Shown here piece by piece: positions 10,550-22,688 of a stretch of DNA of 64,000 nucleotides. Position numbers and translations under genes: made by a program. The notes under the pieces were generated by a model. That model was not told where the DNA came from. It did no database searches and saw nothing but the letters and a program-made list of their open reading frames with translations. The number at the start of each line of letters is the position of its first letter. Position 1 is the first letter of the stretch. Location of the stretch: assembly GCF_000264905.1 (NCBI RefSeq), contig NW_006763131.1, positions 2,622,708 to 2,686,707 on the forward strand. The letters run 5' to 3'. This DNA comes from Stereum hirsutum FP-91666 SS1. Lineage: Eukaryota > Basidiomycota > Agaricomycetes > Russulales > Stereaceae.

Positions 10550-13500
10550 ATGTCCACAGAATCCCTGCTCGCCGCGCTGCCGTCCGACAGGGACCAGCCC
10601 ACGCCGGAGCCGGACGACGGCCACGAGCAGTGGAGCGATGCACCAGAGATGTTCGACAGCAGCCAGCCACGCCCTCCTTCTTCTGACATCGTCGAGGTCA
10701 TCGCCACCAGCGAGGACGCAGAGGACCAGGACCAGCTCGAGACCGAGGACACTCAGCTCACCGTCAAATCGGAAAACTTTGCAGGCCCCGAGACCGACAA
10801 GACGTCTTCCCCACCAGACATACCCAACCCGACCGACATCGCTCCGCCCGCCTTGCACAACACAGACTCGTCTTCCGTACACTCTCTACCTGCAGTCCAC
10901 GTGCCACACTCTCCATCTCCCGTTTTAAATAACCGTCCACAGACTGCAAACGCCGCTCCTTCTCCTCTAATTCAACCACCCATGCCGTCCCCGCCCCCGA
11001 CGGCTTCGTCCGCCAGGAACTCGACGACGACGGCCAGGACAGCGTCCAGGCAATCAGCCACCACTGGACCTCCACCTGCCTCGTCGACCAACTCCTCCAG
11101 ACGGCTCACTGCCCGTCAGAACTCCGGCAATGATGTCCGTCCTCATCATTCTTCCTCTCTTTTAGCGCTTGCTTACTCAATCTCTCTTTGTGTTTCCCTC
11201 AGACTCGTTCCTCCGGTCGACTTTCCGGTTTCTTTTCGCATTTAATTCATCGTAGAGACCATATGCCACCTCCCTCTCCCAATCCTACCCGCGACGACGC
11301 CACCACTCCGACACCAGATCAATCATCCCTTCCCTCTCGTTCCGCATCTCCTGTACCCCCGCCCCGCCCAACAACCCCTCCACCCGCGCTCCCCGCTCCT
11401 TCCCTATCGGAACTCGGTCTCAGTCTTTCCGTACTCACCAACAATCTTTCTCCTTCCCATTTCAGTACTCCGCCAGCAAGCGGAGCTTTCTTAGCTCCGC
11501 ATTACCTCCTTCTCTGTCACGCTCAGGGCCTTGACGTATTGCCTTTGTCCTCTCCTCCTGCGCCTCAGCCTTATGCATTGATCCGCAGAGTTAGTTTCAA
11601 AAGCGTCGTCGTAATGGAGCACAGAGGTGTCCTCGTCGCTATCGCCGGCCGCCGTGATGGTGTACGCGTCTACGCCTTGGAGGAGGTCAAGAAGGCGGTT
11701 GAGTGGCGGTTGGAAGTTGAGATACGCAGGGAGCAGGATCGTGCGAGACGAGAGGAGGCGAAGCGGAGTGTTTTCCCTCGAGATAGTCACTCTTCAGATA
11801 AACCCGTCGGTGTCGGTCCCTCGTCTTCCGCCCTCACCAAAAGCAAGACCCCTCGCAGGCCTTCTTCCGCATCCGCGGCATCCTCTGCTGCAGCTAAGGA
11901 GCCAAGACGTGTGAGGACACCGGTGAAGTCTCATAGTCCGCATCCACCACCTGGCGCCTTGAATCAAGTACCTACGGCACCTCCGCCTTCGTACAGTCAA
12001 TCTACGCCTGCCCCATCACCTCCACCTCCACCACCCCCACCACCTCCGACATTGAATGTTAGTACGGCCTCTGAGCGTCGTTCATCAGTCAACAACGTCC
12101 TCGCAGGAACAATTACTAGGCGCAACACGGACGCGAATTTCGTCGGACGGGAGCCCTCTACCAGTGACGACGGAGATGCGAAGGGTGACTGGATAGAGGG
12201 GAGGGAATCTAGTGATGATGAGGCTATCAATGTCGTTGCGGCGGGTGCGAGCGGCAGTGAGGCTTTGGATGAGCGTACGAGCGCTGCAGCCGCTGCTTCA
12301 CATCATTCGCCGACTTCGACTCCACATATCGAAAGTTCTCCCCCAATAGACACTCACCGTCCTTTATCGTCTTCTTCAATTCCCGGTCGTCGACGTCCTG
12401 CAAACCTAGATCTCACTACATTATCACGTTCGCATTCGAATGGGCCAGCTGCCTCCGCCGCTCCACCACCATCTCCTACACCTACACTTCTCACCTTACG
12501 ACACGCACTGTCCGGGACGCCTTCTTCTGGAAATCTCCCCACCATGCGGTCTCTAGACTCACAGATGACGGATGCCGAAGCGGACGAACCTGGGACGCCA
12601 AATGATGATGATAACGACACGCAAGAGGGACAGACGACTCCGACGAACGAACGGATCTCATTCGCTCAGGCCTTAGAAGAAAGTCGTATACCGGACCTTC
12701 CCCCGCCTGGTACCCGCCGATCGCAGCAGGTCATCATGATCACGGAATCTCATCCTGTCGCCACAGGGGACGAGGACACACCTTCCAGTCCAGTTTCGGC
12801 AGAGTCACCCAGCGTACGGACGCGACGCAGCCAGGACGCACCGTCTAGTACATCGTCTAACAGTCGTAGGAGGCGCTGGTCCGTTCTCGGTGGTTTGCTT
12901 CCCCCTGCAGAATCGTCGTCGAGCCTTCAGCACGAGACGGTCACTCAGGCGAACGCGAATGTACGACCGATACCTTCATCACGGTCTATCCCTGAGATTC
13001 CCACTTCGGCCAGTGCCAGTGGTAGCAGTAGTAGACCAGATATGCGTGAACGGCGGACGACCGTCCTCGCCCGCTCACAATCCTCTCATTTCCACCAGCA
13101 CGGCTCATCCGTCCCCACACCCCATCCTCACCCCGTCTCAAGATCGTCTTCACGACCTTCGACTTCACCCTCGCAGAACGCCAGCTCAAGCACGCACACG
13201 ACGCCCGCCGACACGCCCGCCGTCCCGACACCCGCCACGTCTCGCTTCTTATCCCGTTTCATCCCCAACGCGTTCTCGTCTCGTCGTTCGGAGGACAGCA
13301 CGCAGTCATTAGCGCAGAAGAACGATCCCAATGATCCGAACAGGAAGGCCGTGGGCACGCCGACGATGGCTCAGGCTCCCGCGCCCAAGTTGGAGTACGT
13401 CAAACTGCCGGGAACTAAGGGTTCCTTGATGATTAAGGCGGTGGAGACATCAAAGAAGAGGTATGTCTGTTTGTCTGTTTTGTCTCTAGGGTTTCGCGTA

Positions 13501-15465
13501 TCACTGATCGTACATCTTTTTTTCGTTTGCTTCTGATGATGCTGCACGTGAACCTTGTTGGTTATATTATAGCTTCCTTGCGATTCTGTGTGGCGAGAAC
13601 GGAGAGAAGGTGGAGTTGTTCGCAGGGACGTATCGGACGGCTTTGGGCCTTTCGAGGACGTTCATCTTGCCGGATTCGCCTCGTTCTTTGGAGCTTCAGC
13701 TGCAGGGAGACGATCTCGTCGAGGTCTTCCTCGTCTTTTCGCAGAACGTGTTCGGGTTGGAGCCCGCGACCGTGCGTGTGCGTGAAGTCCGTATTGGCAG
13801 GGCCGAACGGAGAGCTGCACGGCGACGTGCGAGGGAGTTGCGCGATGGGCAGACGGCAGAGCAGGAGCCTGATCCAGCGCCGACAATACCGACTGAAGAA
13901 CCGACCAGCGTGAACGTCAGCATCGGCGTCTCCGTTCCATCCTCAAGTTCCCTGGCCACTGCAGATACTATACCTCCCGTCACCGGTAGCAGCACCCCCG
14001 CACCGACCGGCGTACCGCGCACATCTTCGTCCGCGACCTCGATCGTCCCTCCTGGCCCAGCGAGCGGTACGATTACTTCGACGGTCCAAGCCGACGGCCC
14101 AGGAGCGACGAACCCGCCCCATCCACCTCCTTCGCTCCCACACACGGAAGAGCTCGTCGCGCTCGCCACGGCTCAAATGGGTCCCTACACGACGTTCCAG
14201 CAGCTCTCGTTCGCGCCGAACTTCCCGCTGGCGTCGATCGCGGACGAGTATGTCATCCCGCCGACGTATCCCGATTTCTTGCAGTATCGCGCAGAGTACG
14301 AGCCGACGGAGAATGGGGGAGGTGCGGATGTGGATTTGAGTCAGTTGCAGTTTTCGCCGCCGGGGTTGCCGTTGCCTGCGCCGGCGCTGCCTTCGAAGTG
14401 GTTCTATCGCGATCCGAAGGGGGTCGTGCATGGTGGGCATTTTCTCTTGTTTTGTTTGTTCATGGTTTGGTTGCTGATGGACTTTGTTTGTGGGGTTTTT
14501 TTTCTTGATCAGGTCCATGGAAAGCGACGCTCATGCAGGCTTGGTACCGCGATGGTCTGTTGCCTCCTGACCTGCCCGTCCGTCGCGAAGAAGACTCGAA
14601 CTACCTGCTCTTGAAAGACCTACGCCAACAGTCCGTCGACCCCACACAACCCTTCGGTCCTCCACCCTCTCGCCCGACTCCTACCACCGACATGGTGCCC
14701 ACCGTCCTCGCCGACGCCGCGAAACCGCTCCTCTCACCACTTTCACTCCTCTCCCAACCGAAAATCTTCGGCCCTCCCGCTCTTTTCTTCTCTTCCCGCG
14801 GCGGTCACAGTACCGTCATCGTCGACGGCCGCGGTCGATCCGTGCTCAAAGGTCGATTCATGTGGAGTTCCGACGACAGGGACGATGATTCTTCGCCCGT
14901 GAGCGGTCGGCTGGGAGACGTCAAGCGTCTCGAGGCGTTCGACGTCCGTGACCGTTCTGTACTCGTCGCAATGCGTCAAGGAGGTCTCGAAGCCGTCGAT
15001 CTGTCCGACGCGCTCCTTCGTCCAGCTGACTCGTCAAGGAGCTCCCTCCCACAATTCACGCCCGCGCCGTCGCTCGTCAATCGTCGTGCGCCGTTCATTT
15101 GGCGCATTGGGATGCCCGTGTCGTCGCCTCATAATTCGGCATCTGCGTCTGCTGCGCTCTTGCCCACTAAACCGCATTCGACGACGACGAGCAAGCTTGC
15201 GACGCCTGTGAAGAAGCTGGGAGGGGGTGGTGGAGGTGGTGGAGGCGGGGGAGGTGGGGGTGGGGGTGGAGTGGGCGGGTCAGGGAAGACTGGGGGTGGG
15301 AAGACGGACTTTGGGGATGGGCATCATCATCATGCGTCGGAGGACGTGCAGGACGAGGTGATCTTCCTCGGGAGGAGGGAGGATAATATGTATCTTTGTG
15401 AGAGGAATGCGGGGGCGTTTAGGATCTTGAGGTTGTGTCCTGTTTCGGCGGCGGGGTCGTCGTGA
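10550..15465 (+). CDS. Large CNH-domain protein with embedded GYF domain
   Basis: Four exons (10550-11134, 11203-13460, 13573-14432, 14513-15465) join in frame to 1,551 residues. A citron-homology (CNH)-like beta-propeller appears in separated pieces. The first blade set is at about 290-370 (APHYLLLCHAQGLDVL, VLVAIAGRRDGVRVYALEEV), the second at about 950-1025 (FLAILCGENGEKVELFAG, LQGDDLVEVFLVF). A possible last part follows after 1310. Between the second and last parts sits a GYF domain at about 1218-1290 (KWFYRDPKGVVHGPWK, MQAWYRDGLLPPDLPVRRE), a fold that binds proline-rich peptides. The linkers are Pro/Ser/Thr-rich and presumably disordered; one has a polyproline run near 12009 and one a run of about 17 glycines near 15226. 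GYF proteins such as yeast Smy2/Syh1 act in mRNA and vesicle processes; a role here is inference. Exon 1's donor (gtccgt) is weak. Confidence 0.8.
15220..15290 (+). repeat. Polyglycine-coding G-rich tract
   Basis: A stretch of almost only G, T and A (ggaggcgggggaggtggggg in its middle) encodes a glycine run within the CNH-GYF protein. It contains many GGG runs on the coding strand and could form G-quadruplexes or be length-polymorphic. Confidence 0.8.
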
Positions 15466-16640
15466 GAGAATGCGGTCGTGGTGGTGTGGTGTGGTGGTTG
15501 GAAGGTTTCCATTGTTTTTTGATGCAGATTCGGATTCGGATTCGCAACACGATTTCCACTCGTAAGTTATGCATGCATGCATCGGTCGTTTCTTTGCTTT
15601 ATATCCCTCCTCTGGCTTTACTGGACCGGACCGTCTCGATCCCCCGTTCTTGTCCTTTCCACCGGTCCTTTTCTTTCTTTTTTTCCATTCCCATTATCTT
15701 TGTCGCTTCCTCACATTGACAGTTCGTTTGCCCGGCATTATCCCCGTCATGGCTCGACACGATCCCTCATCCCATCTCGTCCCGTTACGCGAAATCATCC
15801 TGCCTCGTCTGCACGTTCTCATGATCATGGACCGTGACTCCTGACTCCTGAAGCCTGATCGCCTCCATACATTCACATTCGTCCGTCCACATAACATATT
15901 CAGTACACCCGCATTCACCAGACCGACCGACAATCCAACATCTCGATTCTCGTCCGCCCCGCCTTTTGATACATTATCATAACCAACCCCGTGTAGCCGC
16001 CAGTGATGATCCCGAAATACAGTATCGATACCTTTTTCTTTTCTTTCTTCTTTTCTTTTCTTTACCTCGTACCTTGCACATCCGGCAGTCGCGGTTGGCG
16101 ATTACTCTTTGCCGTTACCCCCTGCCACCTCGACTTTATGATTTTTCTTGCCGGCTTTCTTTCCATCTCTTCTTCAAACTTCTTCTTTTTATATGGTACC
16201 TACGTCAGACAACCTCTCCCTCTCTCCCTCGTTTCTTGTCCACTTGTTGTTCTTACCCTGTCTACCTACCTACCCACCTACCTGACTCGATCGACCGATT
16301 ATTATGCATGAATATATCGAATATTCTACGTATATTATCTCAATACATAACATGGCTCGGATGCGTTCTGGCATGGCAAGCGCTAGCCTAGCCTCGGTGC
16401 GAAGCGGAGAGGAGTGAGTATGAGTGATTGGGTTTTGGTGTTCAGCCGACTATTGATATGAGTGCTGGGCTCTACCAGCTAAAAAAGATAGATACACGCA
16501 TTCTTTCTATTGGACTTGTCAAGCATCTTTGCATACATTTACACGGTAGCAACCGTTCAGGCCTTGAGATGTATTTATTACAGAGATGGTACAGATAGCA
16601 ATTATCACAGTGGCCTCAGTCGACGGGCGATCCGACTCCT
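15466..16640. other. Convergent intergenic region with CT-rich tracts
   Basis: Between the 3' ends of the CNH-GYF gene and the acyl-CoA synthetase gene. The + strand is strongly pyrimidine-rich around 15650-15710, 16020-16075 and 16150-16260. In this group such tracts usually mark promoters, yet no + strand gene follows. Hydrophobic open frames here (for example 16003-16311) are products of the composition. Confidence 0.5.
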
Positions 16641-19350
16641 TCACAATTTAGCCAGCGTAGCCGCACGTTTGCGGAGCGTGGTCTTGAGGATCTTGCCCGT
16701 CGACGTTTTCTACTCGGGAAGAACCGGAAGTCAGCCACCACTCGTTCCGAGTCGTTCGAGTCCTGACGTTGTACTCTACTCACCGGCAGCTCATCGACCA
16801 CGACGACCCACTCCGGCGTTGCGAAGCCAGGCAGACGCTCCCTCGCGTGCTTCTTCAGCTCTTCGGCGAAATGATGGTGTCTTCCTGACCACTGTTTCGC
16901 TGGTTCGGCGTGCAGGAGGACGAAGGCCATGGGGCGTTCGCCCCATTTCGGGTGTTCGCGTCCGACGACGGAGACTTCGAGGACGTCGGGATGCGAGGCG
17001 AGTTCTGCGAGGGAAGGTGTCAGTCATGGGCTGTATGTGGAGATCAGCGAGGGGATCGGTGAACTGACCTTGTTCGATTGCTAGACTGGACGCGTTCTAT
17101 TCAAAATAGAATATCATGGACGGTGAGTGAGTTCAAGAATCTAATCCATGGGCAAACTGCTGCTGGGATGCACAAACCTCGCCACCCGAAATGATGATAT
17201 CTTTCGACCGATCCTGAATCGCGATACTCCCGTCCTCGTGCCACACCGCCAAATCCCCCGTATGAAACCAACCACCTTTGAATGCCCTCTTCGTCGCCTC
17301 CTCATCCATAAAATAGCCGTGCATCGCTATATTGCCTCGCATTACAATTTCCCCGATCGTCTTACCATCTTTAGGGACGTCTACCAATGCGCCGTGTGGG
17401 TGTTGGTGGGGGTGCTTGTGTGGTTCCGTGTCGCTGGGGAGGTCACTGGAGAGGTAGACAACGCGAAGGGGATGGGAGGTGGTGAAGGTATGGCCTTGGC
17501 GGGCAGCAAGTTTGGCGCGCTCGGAGAGAGGGAGAGAGGGCCAGTGGGGCTGCGGATAGTTTCGCGTGAAGGGGCCGTAAGTCTGGAAACAACGCGCGTA
17601 AGTCCAGTGTTTTGCTTGTACCAGTCAGAACTCACCTCTCTATATGCACGACGAGTATGAGAGGTAAGGCGTTATATCAAATACTTTGGAACTGGGCTAA
17701 ACACTCACGTCAGACCATAGACATGAACCGGCTGTATGCCTTTCTGCTCCAATTCACCGAGAAGGTGGGCAGTGGGGGCTGCTCCTGCGATAACTGCCGT
17801 TACGGTCTGGGGTAAGCGTCTCGCATCGGGATGGTTTACGATGCCGATCTGGTCAAAATTGTTTCAAATTCTAACAATCACTCATTTTGTAGGAAAAGGC
17901 CGAATATACCTGAACTGTGGGTGCGCCACAGTAGTGAGTGACCTTCGAATGGAGGAAGTGTTTCCAGATGAGGGAGTAGTCGACCGTTCTGAGCGTTATC
18001 TAACGATGTCACTATAAGCTAAGCAGACTCAGCGCCGAAGATGTCCATAGAGATGCTTGCTTGTGTGGCAAATGCGCAAGTGATAGCCCAAGGGAATGTC
18101 CAACCAGCGGCATGGAACATGGGGAGGATCCTGTAGACCTATCACCATCCGACCTCTTCGTTTAAGTGGCTGAAGACCTACCAAAGATACGTCGAATCTA
18201 TATTCATCCTGTATAGCAAAATCAGTGAGTAATTGACGGGCTGACGGTATCTGGGTCTCACTGAGACTCCATGACATTAGCCATTGCTGCGAGATATGAG
18301 CCTGAAAGCCTTGATGATCAATCATATCGCTTACCAGGCGTAGGGGCTGCGACTTACCTCTGAGCGTAGTAAGAACGCCCTTCGGTCGTCCTGTTGTTCC
18401 GCTCCTGCAATACATATCTTTATGGGTTATGACTGCATGGCTCATGATCAGTGAACGGCTCACGTATAATTCAGTGATAGGGGTTTATTCTCGTCCGCGT
18501 CCATCTCAAGTCCGGCCCATCCTCTCTCCTTGCTGAACCTCCTTCCGGAGCTGAGGAAGTCTTCGTAAGGACAGCCCGCTCGACCTGTATCCTTACAGAT
18601 AATGATACGTGCTTTGGCGCCCTGAACCAAATGAGCGTATTCGTGATCTACAAATATTATTCTAGAGCCACTGTGCTCTAGTATGTAGGCGACTTCAGGC
18701 TTCGTTAATCGAGTATTGATGGTCGTGGCGATGGCTCGAGCACCGATGACACCCTGAAGAGCATCTGTTGGTATGATCATGAGGACTTATTCTCGAAGGA
18801 TGTTATTGAGCTCATTGTAACCTGCTATCATTGGTCTTCGCCTATTTCAGACAAAGGTATAATCCTCGTGTCGATGGGAAACTCACGAGTTCGGCGCCAC
18901 AACTGCTACACGATCACCAGGCCGTACACCACCTTCAATGAGACCATACGCAAAGTTCTGGACGCGCTGCGCCCTGACTTAAGTGTCAGAGAGGATGGAA
19001 CCGAGTTTCCAACGCACTCCTCGGACGTACCACACAGAGTATGTATAGAATACTGGATCCGCAACGTCTGGGTGAGCAATAGCAAGCTTGTCGGGGTAGA
19101 TCTGAGCGGCTCTTAAGAGGAAACCGAGAGGGTTCTTTCCTATAGATCAACGATAGCCCATTACTTAGCGAGTGCATTACTCACTAAAGGATGAATGTTG
19201 ATTGGGAGACCCTCTGGGACGCGCAAGGTCAGAGCAACATTACGGGGAGGAATGCTCTCAGGCGTAGGTCTGAATGCAGCAAGAGATTTGGCTGTAGTTT
19301 CGGTTAGTACCAAGTAGCTCGTAGAATGTCCCCGACCTACAAAAAGACAT
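16641..19350 (-). CDS. Peroxisomal acyl-CoA synthetase (AMP-dependent ligase)
   Basis: About 575 residues from many short exons. Core motifs: TSGTTGRPKGVL (P-loop), LPMFHAAGWTFPWA, VYGLTETYGPF, GGWFHTGDLAVW, DRSKDIIISGGEN and KTSTGKILKT. It activates a carboxylic acid through an acyl-AMP to the CoA ester; its relatives act on short- to medium-chain or aromatic acids. The C-terminus is Ala-Lys-Leu, a PTS1 signal, so the enzyme should enter peroxisomes. The 5' exons are 19341-19350 (10 nt), 19185-19291, 19031-19134, 18887-18973, 18822-18835 (14 nt), 18464-18764 and 18358-18404. A 4-nt exon (17636-17639) completes the YGLTETYGP motif. The junction near 18030-18050 uses a weak donor and is the least certain. 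The start is inferred from the 10-nt first exon. Confidence 0.88.
17636..17639 (-). other. Four-nucleotide microexon of the acyl-CoA synthetase
   Basis: On the minus strand the sequence reads gcatatag, then AGAG, then gtgagttc. The upstream exon ends in ...GGT CTG AC and the downstream exon starts ACT TAC GGC CCC. Only inclusion of AGAG gives Gly-Leu-Thr-Glu-Thr-Tyr-Gly-Pro, the highly conserved ligase motif; skipping it loses the Glu and shifts the frame. Confidence 0.8.
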
Positions 19351-19910
19351 TGTTAACGATGGCACGGTGTTTTCGCTGATAGTCTAAAGGAAAGGACAAG
19401 GAGGGCAGTCGAAACCCCGCATTGGATGACCCCGCATGATATCCCCACATCCGCTACCCCGGACTTCCGGCAATCAAATAGGTGGGAACACAAGAGCTGA
19501 TGACAAAGAAGGACAGCCATAAGGGCACCGGAGAAGTCAATGCTTTTCCCTTCCTATCCTGGAATTCCGAGCTTAGTACTTATAAGTGCCTGCTGTTCGG
19601 CATGCTGGAATCGGGGTTTGTCTAGAAGAGAATAGTAGCACGATGGCTCGGACAAGTACCCCATTGACGGATTGTCTGCATCCGCCGGTGGCGGCGAGCG
19701 GCAACTCAAACTTGCAGTCCAACAGCTAAACAACAATGGTAATGGGCAACAGGAGCAAAAGGACTGTCCGTATAGGTATCTGGAAGCGCATATCGCATTT
19801 TGTACAGTCGGCCCAACGTACAGCACAGGACTTTACACAAAACTATAGCCAACAGCATCCACTCTTTATAAAGCCGAACAGCGTTCACAAACGAGACCGC
19901 GACAGGATAT
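19351..19910. other. Intergenic region between the synthetase and the GH5 gene
   Basis: It holds the promoter of the synthetase and the 3' end of the GH5 gene, both on the minus strand. No additional gene, repeat or RNA recognised. Confidence 0.5.
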
Positions 19911-21824
19911 TTAAGGCAAGTTGGGTTGAACTGGAAGTTGGGGTCGTTAATATTATAAAGACAGGAAAAAAATGCGAAATCCACTTACCAGCAGCAATCC
20001 AGAGTGGCTGGTCAGAGCCGTCGGCGTTGGGCGTCACAGTGAGGACGTAGGTGTCATCGAAGGCACCGGCGGCCCAGACGGTGAACCCAACGATGCTATC
20101 CGAATTTTCCTTGACAAACGCGAGTTCCTGGCCCAGACTAAGCAGTCCCAGAAAATCAGTCATAGGAAGATCAAAAATTTCGCGCGCACGTACTCAGTCT
20201 CGCAACTGCTAGTGTTGCCTCCGCCAGTCTCGCTAAGAATTGCCTGACGGTTTCCGTTTTGCTTCAGCCAAGCAACGAGGGTGGTGAAGGTATCGACGTT
20301 GTTCTAGAAAGTAGACGTAAGTACTACTCGGTCTAGATAACTCAATAGGAAGACGTACGGTGACACATTCAGCCTGGGTACCGCTGTCGTCGGAGTCGAG
20401 GTACATGTGAACATCGAAGAGCAGCTTGGAAGTGTCACCATTGGGGTCGGTCACGTTCAAAAGGTAGGGGCCGGCCTCTGTGGGCAGAGCTTTTGCGCTC
20501 GACCAACTTGAGCCAGGCATGAGCAACAGCTGTTCTGTCGCGCCGGCCGCACGGATCGCATTGACGGCCAATTGAACGGAGTTGGCCCAAGTCGGAACGG
20601 CTGGATCGGGGACGGTAAGTTGAGAATACAATCAAGACGAAATATCACAATACTGACAAGGAATGTCATGAGGCTCGTTCATGATTCCGAACTAGGGGCA
20701 GACTCAGTCACCGTGTTCAGATTGAGTAGAGCAAGACGAATGCTTACAATGATACGAGGCTCGCTAGCATACTTGGTTGCAAGTTGGGTCCAGATACTCG
20801 TGAACTGGTCATCCGTAGGTCCGCCTTGGGCGATGATCCCACCATTCCAGCGCGCATAGTTGTGCTAATGCGAGGCTTAGCACATATCCCGGGAGAGACA
20901 GGCAAAGACGTACAAGATCGACGATAACATAGACGTTCGACGCAGATGAAAGAGCAGCCTGAACAGTAGCATCGTATCGCGACAAGAAGCCGGAGTCGAT
21001 GGTCCCTCCGAGTGTCGGCGTCATGAGCTGCCATGCTGTTGCGATTTCTTAGGGACGGTGACCATTGTTATGCGGTGACAGGACTTACCGAATGCTGAAA
21101 ACGTCATGCATTAGTATCGTGTCGTATGCATTGAGCAAAATATGGATATTTTCACTTACGAATACGGAAGATGTTGACTCCTTCTTGGGCAAAATGGGTA
21201 TACTGGTCAGTTGGAGGGGAAACACCAGTTCCGGTGAACGACCCGTCCGTAGCCACGGAAAAGTCATATCCTGCAGTGTTGACACCACCCATGAAAGCAA
21301 TGGAGCTGGTCGACGTGGAAGTCGGAGCAGAACTAGACGATGAGGGCGAGGTAGGCGTGTTTGAGGCCGTACCGGGGAGGCATCTTTGAAAGAGATGTCA
21401 AGAAATATTCGTCCACGCAATGGCGTTACTCACTGGGAATAGTCTTGCAAAGGTACAGTCAGCGAAGAGTGAATGATCATATTTGGGAGAAATACCCACA
21501 AGAGTTGCTGTATGTGCATACAGATCCTGAAGCGCAGGCTGTAGCCCCAGCTGTAGAAAGTACGTTTTATATAACTTCGAAGTGAGATGACGCTACGCAA
21601 AAAAACTCACTCCAGCCCGTGCCTCCGCCTGTCTCGGTCATCACGGTGAGTAAGTGCCACATATGAAATGTAAAACACACCCACATTGTCCGTAAATCTG
21701 CAGTTGATAGGTTTGTGTATTATTACTCGGTGTATCAACATCTGCGCATACGACTCACCGGAGCTTGAGCCTGGGAAAAGGGTATAGCGGCGAGCACAGC
21801 AGCAAAGGCGAGGGACTTCATCAT
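19911..21824 (-). CDS. Secreted GH5 endo-beta-1,4-glucanase with N-terminal CBM1
   Basis: The signal peptide is MMKSLAFAAVLAAIPFSQAQ. It is followed by a fungal cellulose-binding module (CBM1) rebuilt from four short exons: IYGQCGG, GTGWTGATACASGSVC, TYSNSYYSQC. A Ser/Thr/Pro linker leads to a GH5 (subfamily 5-like) catalytic barrel. Visible motifs are GVNIFRI, VYVIVDLHNYARW, IIFGIMNEPHD with the general acid Glu, FDVHMYLDSD, and LSETGGG with the nucleophile Glu. The end is AVQPNLP. It cleaves internal beta-1,4-glucosidic bonds of cellulose outside the cell. More than ten short introns interrupt it. A TATA box lies about 45 bp upstream of the start. Divergent from the LYR gene, with an 864 bp interval. 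Confidence 0.93.
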
Positions 21825-22688
21825 GGCTCGAGAAGATGATGGGAGACAGATGTACAGAGTCACTGCTTATATATGGTGTAGCCCCGAGAGTCGACGAGAC
21901 ATCGCTCTGGTGACGGCTGAACTACCACAGGAAGACGTCGGAATAACGGCGGGAAAATTCCTTCCACTAGTAAGGTCCAACGAGCATCACGGTAAAATCG
22001 AGACTGTGATATGCATAGAAGAACGTTTATGGAAAGCAGACAAAACGTAGCGTGATACTCCGCATGTAAATCCAGTGTTAATCCGGCAGGGGGTCGCAGT
22101 TGAGCTCGAGTGGTACAAAGATTAGACACTAGCCCATGTGCTCCGAAGCGAGTCGGACGCAAAGGCTTGTGATCACTATGGAAGAAAATGACGATGCGAT
22201 CAAGAAGCACAACTGGACCTCATGTTGACGAAGAGCACAGACGGAAATGTGCCCAGTGATCGGAGTATTGGCTTGCCTTCACCATCACTAGCAGTAGCCT
22301 TCGAGCCACCGCGATGTTGCTGAAACGAACTGACTTATCAGTCATTGGGATGATAGCATGCATCGAGCATGTCGTCAAGTCACAATAAGATTTTGAGTTG
22401 ATTTCCATACAAGCCAAGGTGTAGCATAGCAACCTTCACAAAAGTTACGATGGTGATGGTGGAGAGCCAGACGATGTGGAAGGAAGGGCTTGCATCAGCG
22501 TCGATCATATACCCGGAAAGTTCCGAAGACAAACTAGTGCAACAATCAAGTTCGCCTCTTTGAAACGTCTCCGTCACGACCTCGTGCTGCTTTCGACTCC
22601 TAACCAAATCTGTCTTCTAAAAGCCCCCTCTCAAAGTACATCTACTTACCAGTGTATCAATTCAAAGGGCGGAGCAGGACGGACTAGG
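21825..22688. promoter_or_regulatory. Divergent promoter region of the GH5 and LYR genes
   Basis: An 864 bp head-to-head interval without a recognisable gene. Small frames on both strands look random. The GH5 side has a TATA box (minus strand tatataag, 21866-21873) about 42 bp before the ATG. Confidence 0.5.
21866..21873 (-). promoter_or_regulatory. TATA box of the GH5 cellulase
   Basis: Minus-strand tatataag about 42 bp upstream of the start codon, at a distance that fits a short leader. Confidence 0.55.

Noticed and set aside
15966..16391. Hydrophobic open frames in the CT-rich region
   Set aside because: The Phe/Leu/Ser bias follows from pyrimidine-rich DNA; no start context, splice pattern or domain supports a gene.
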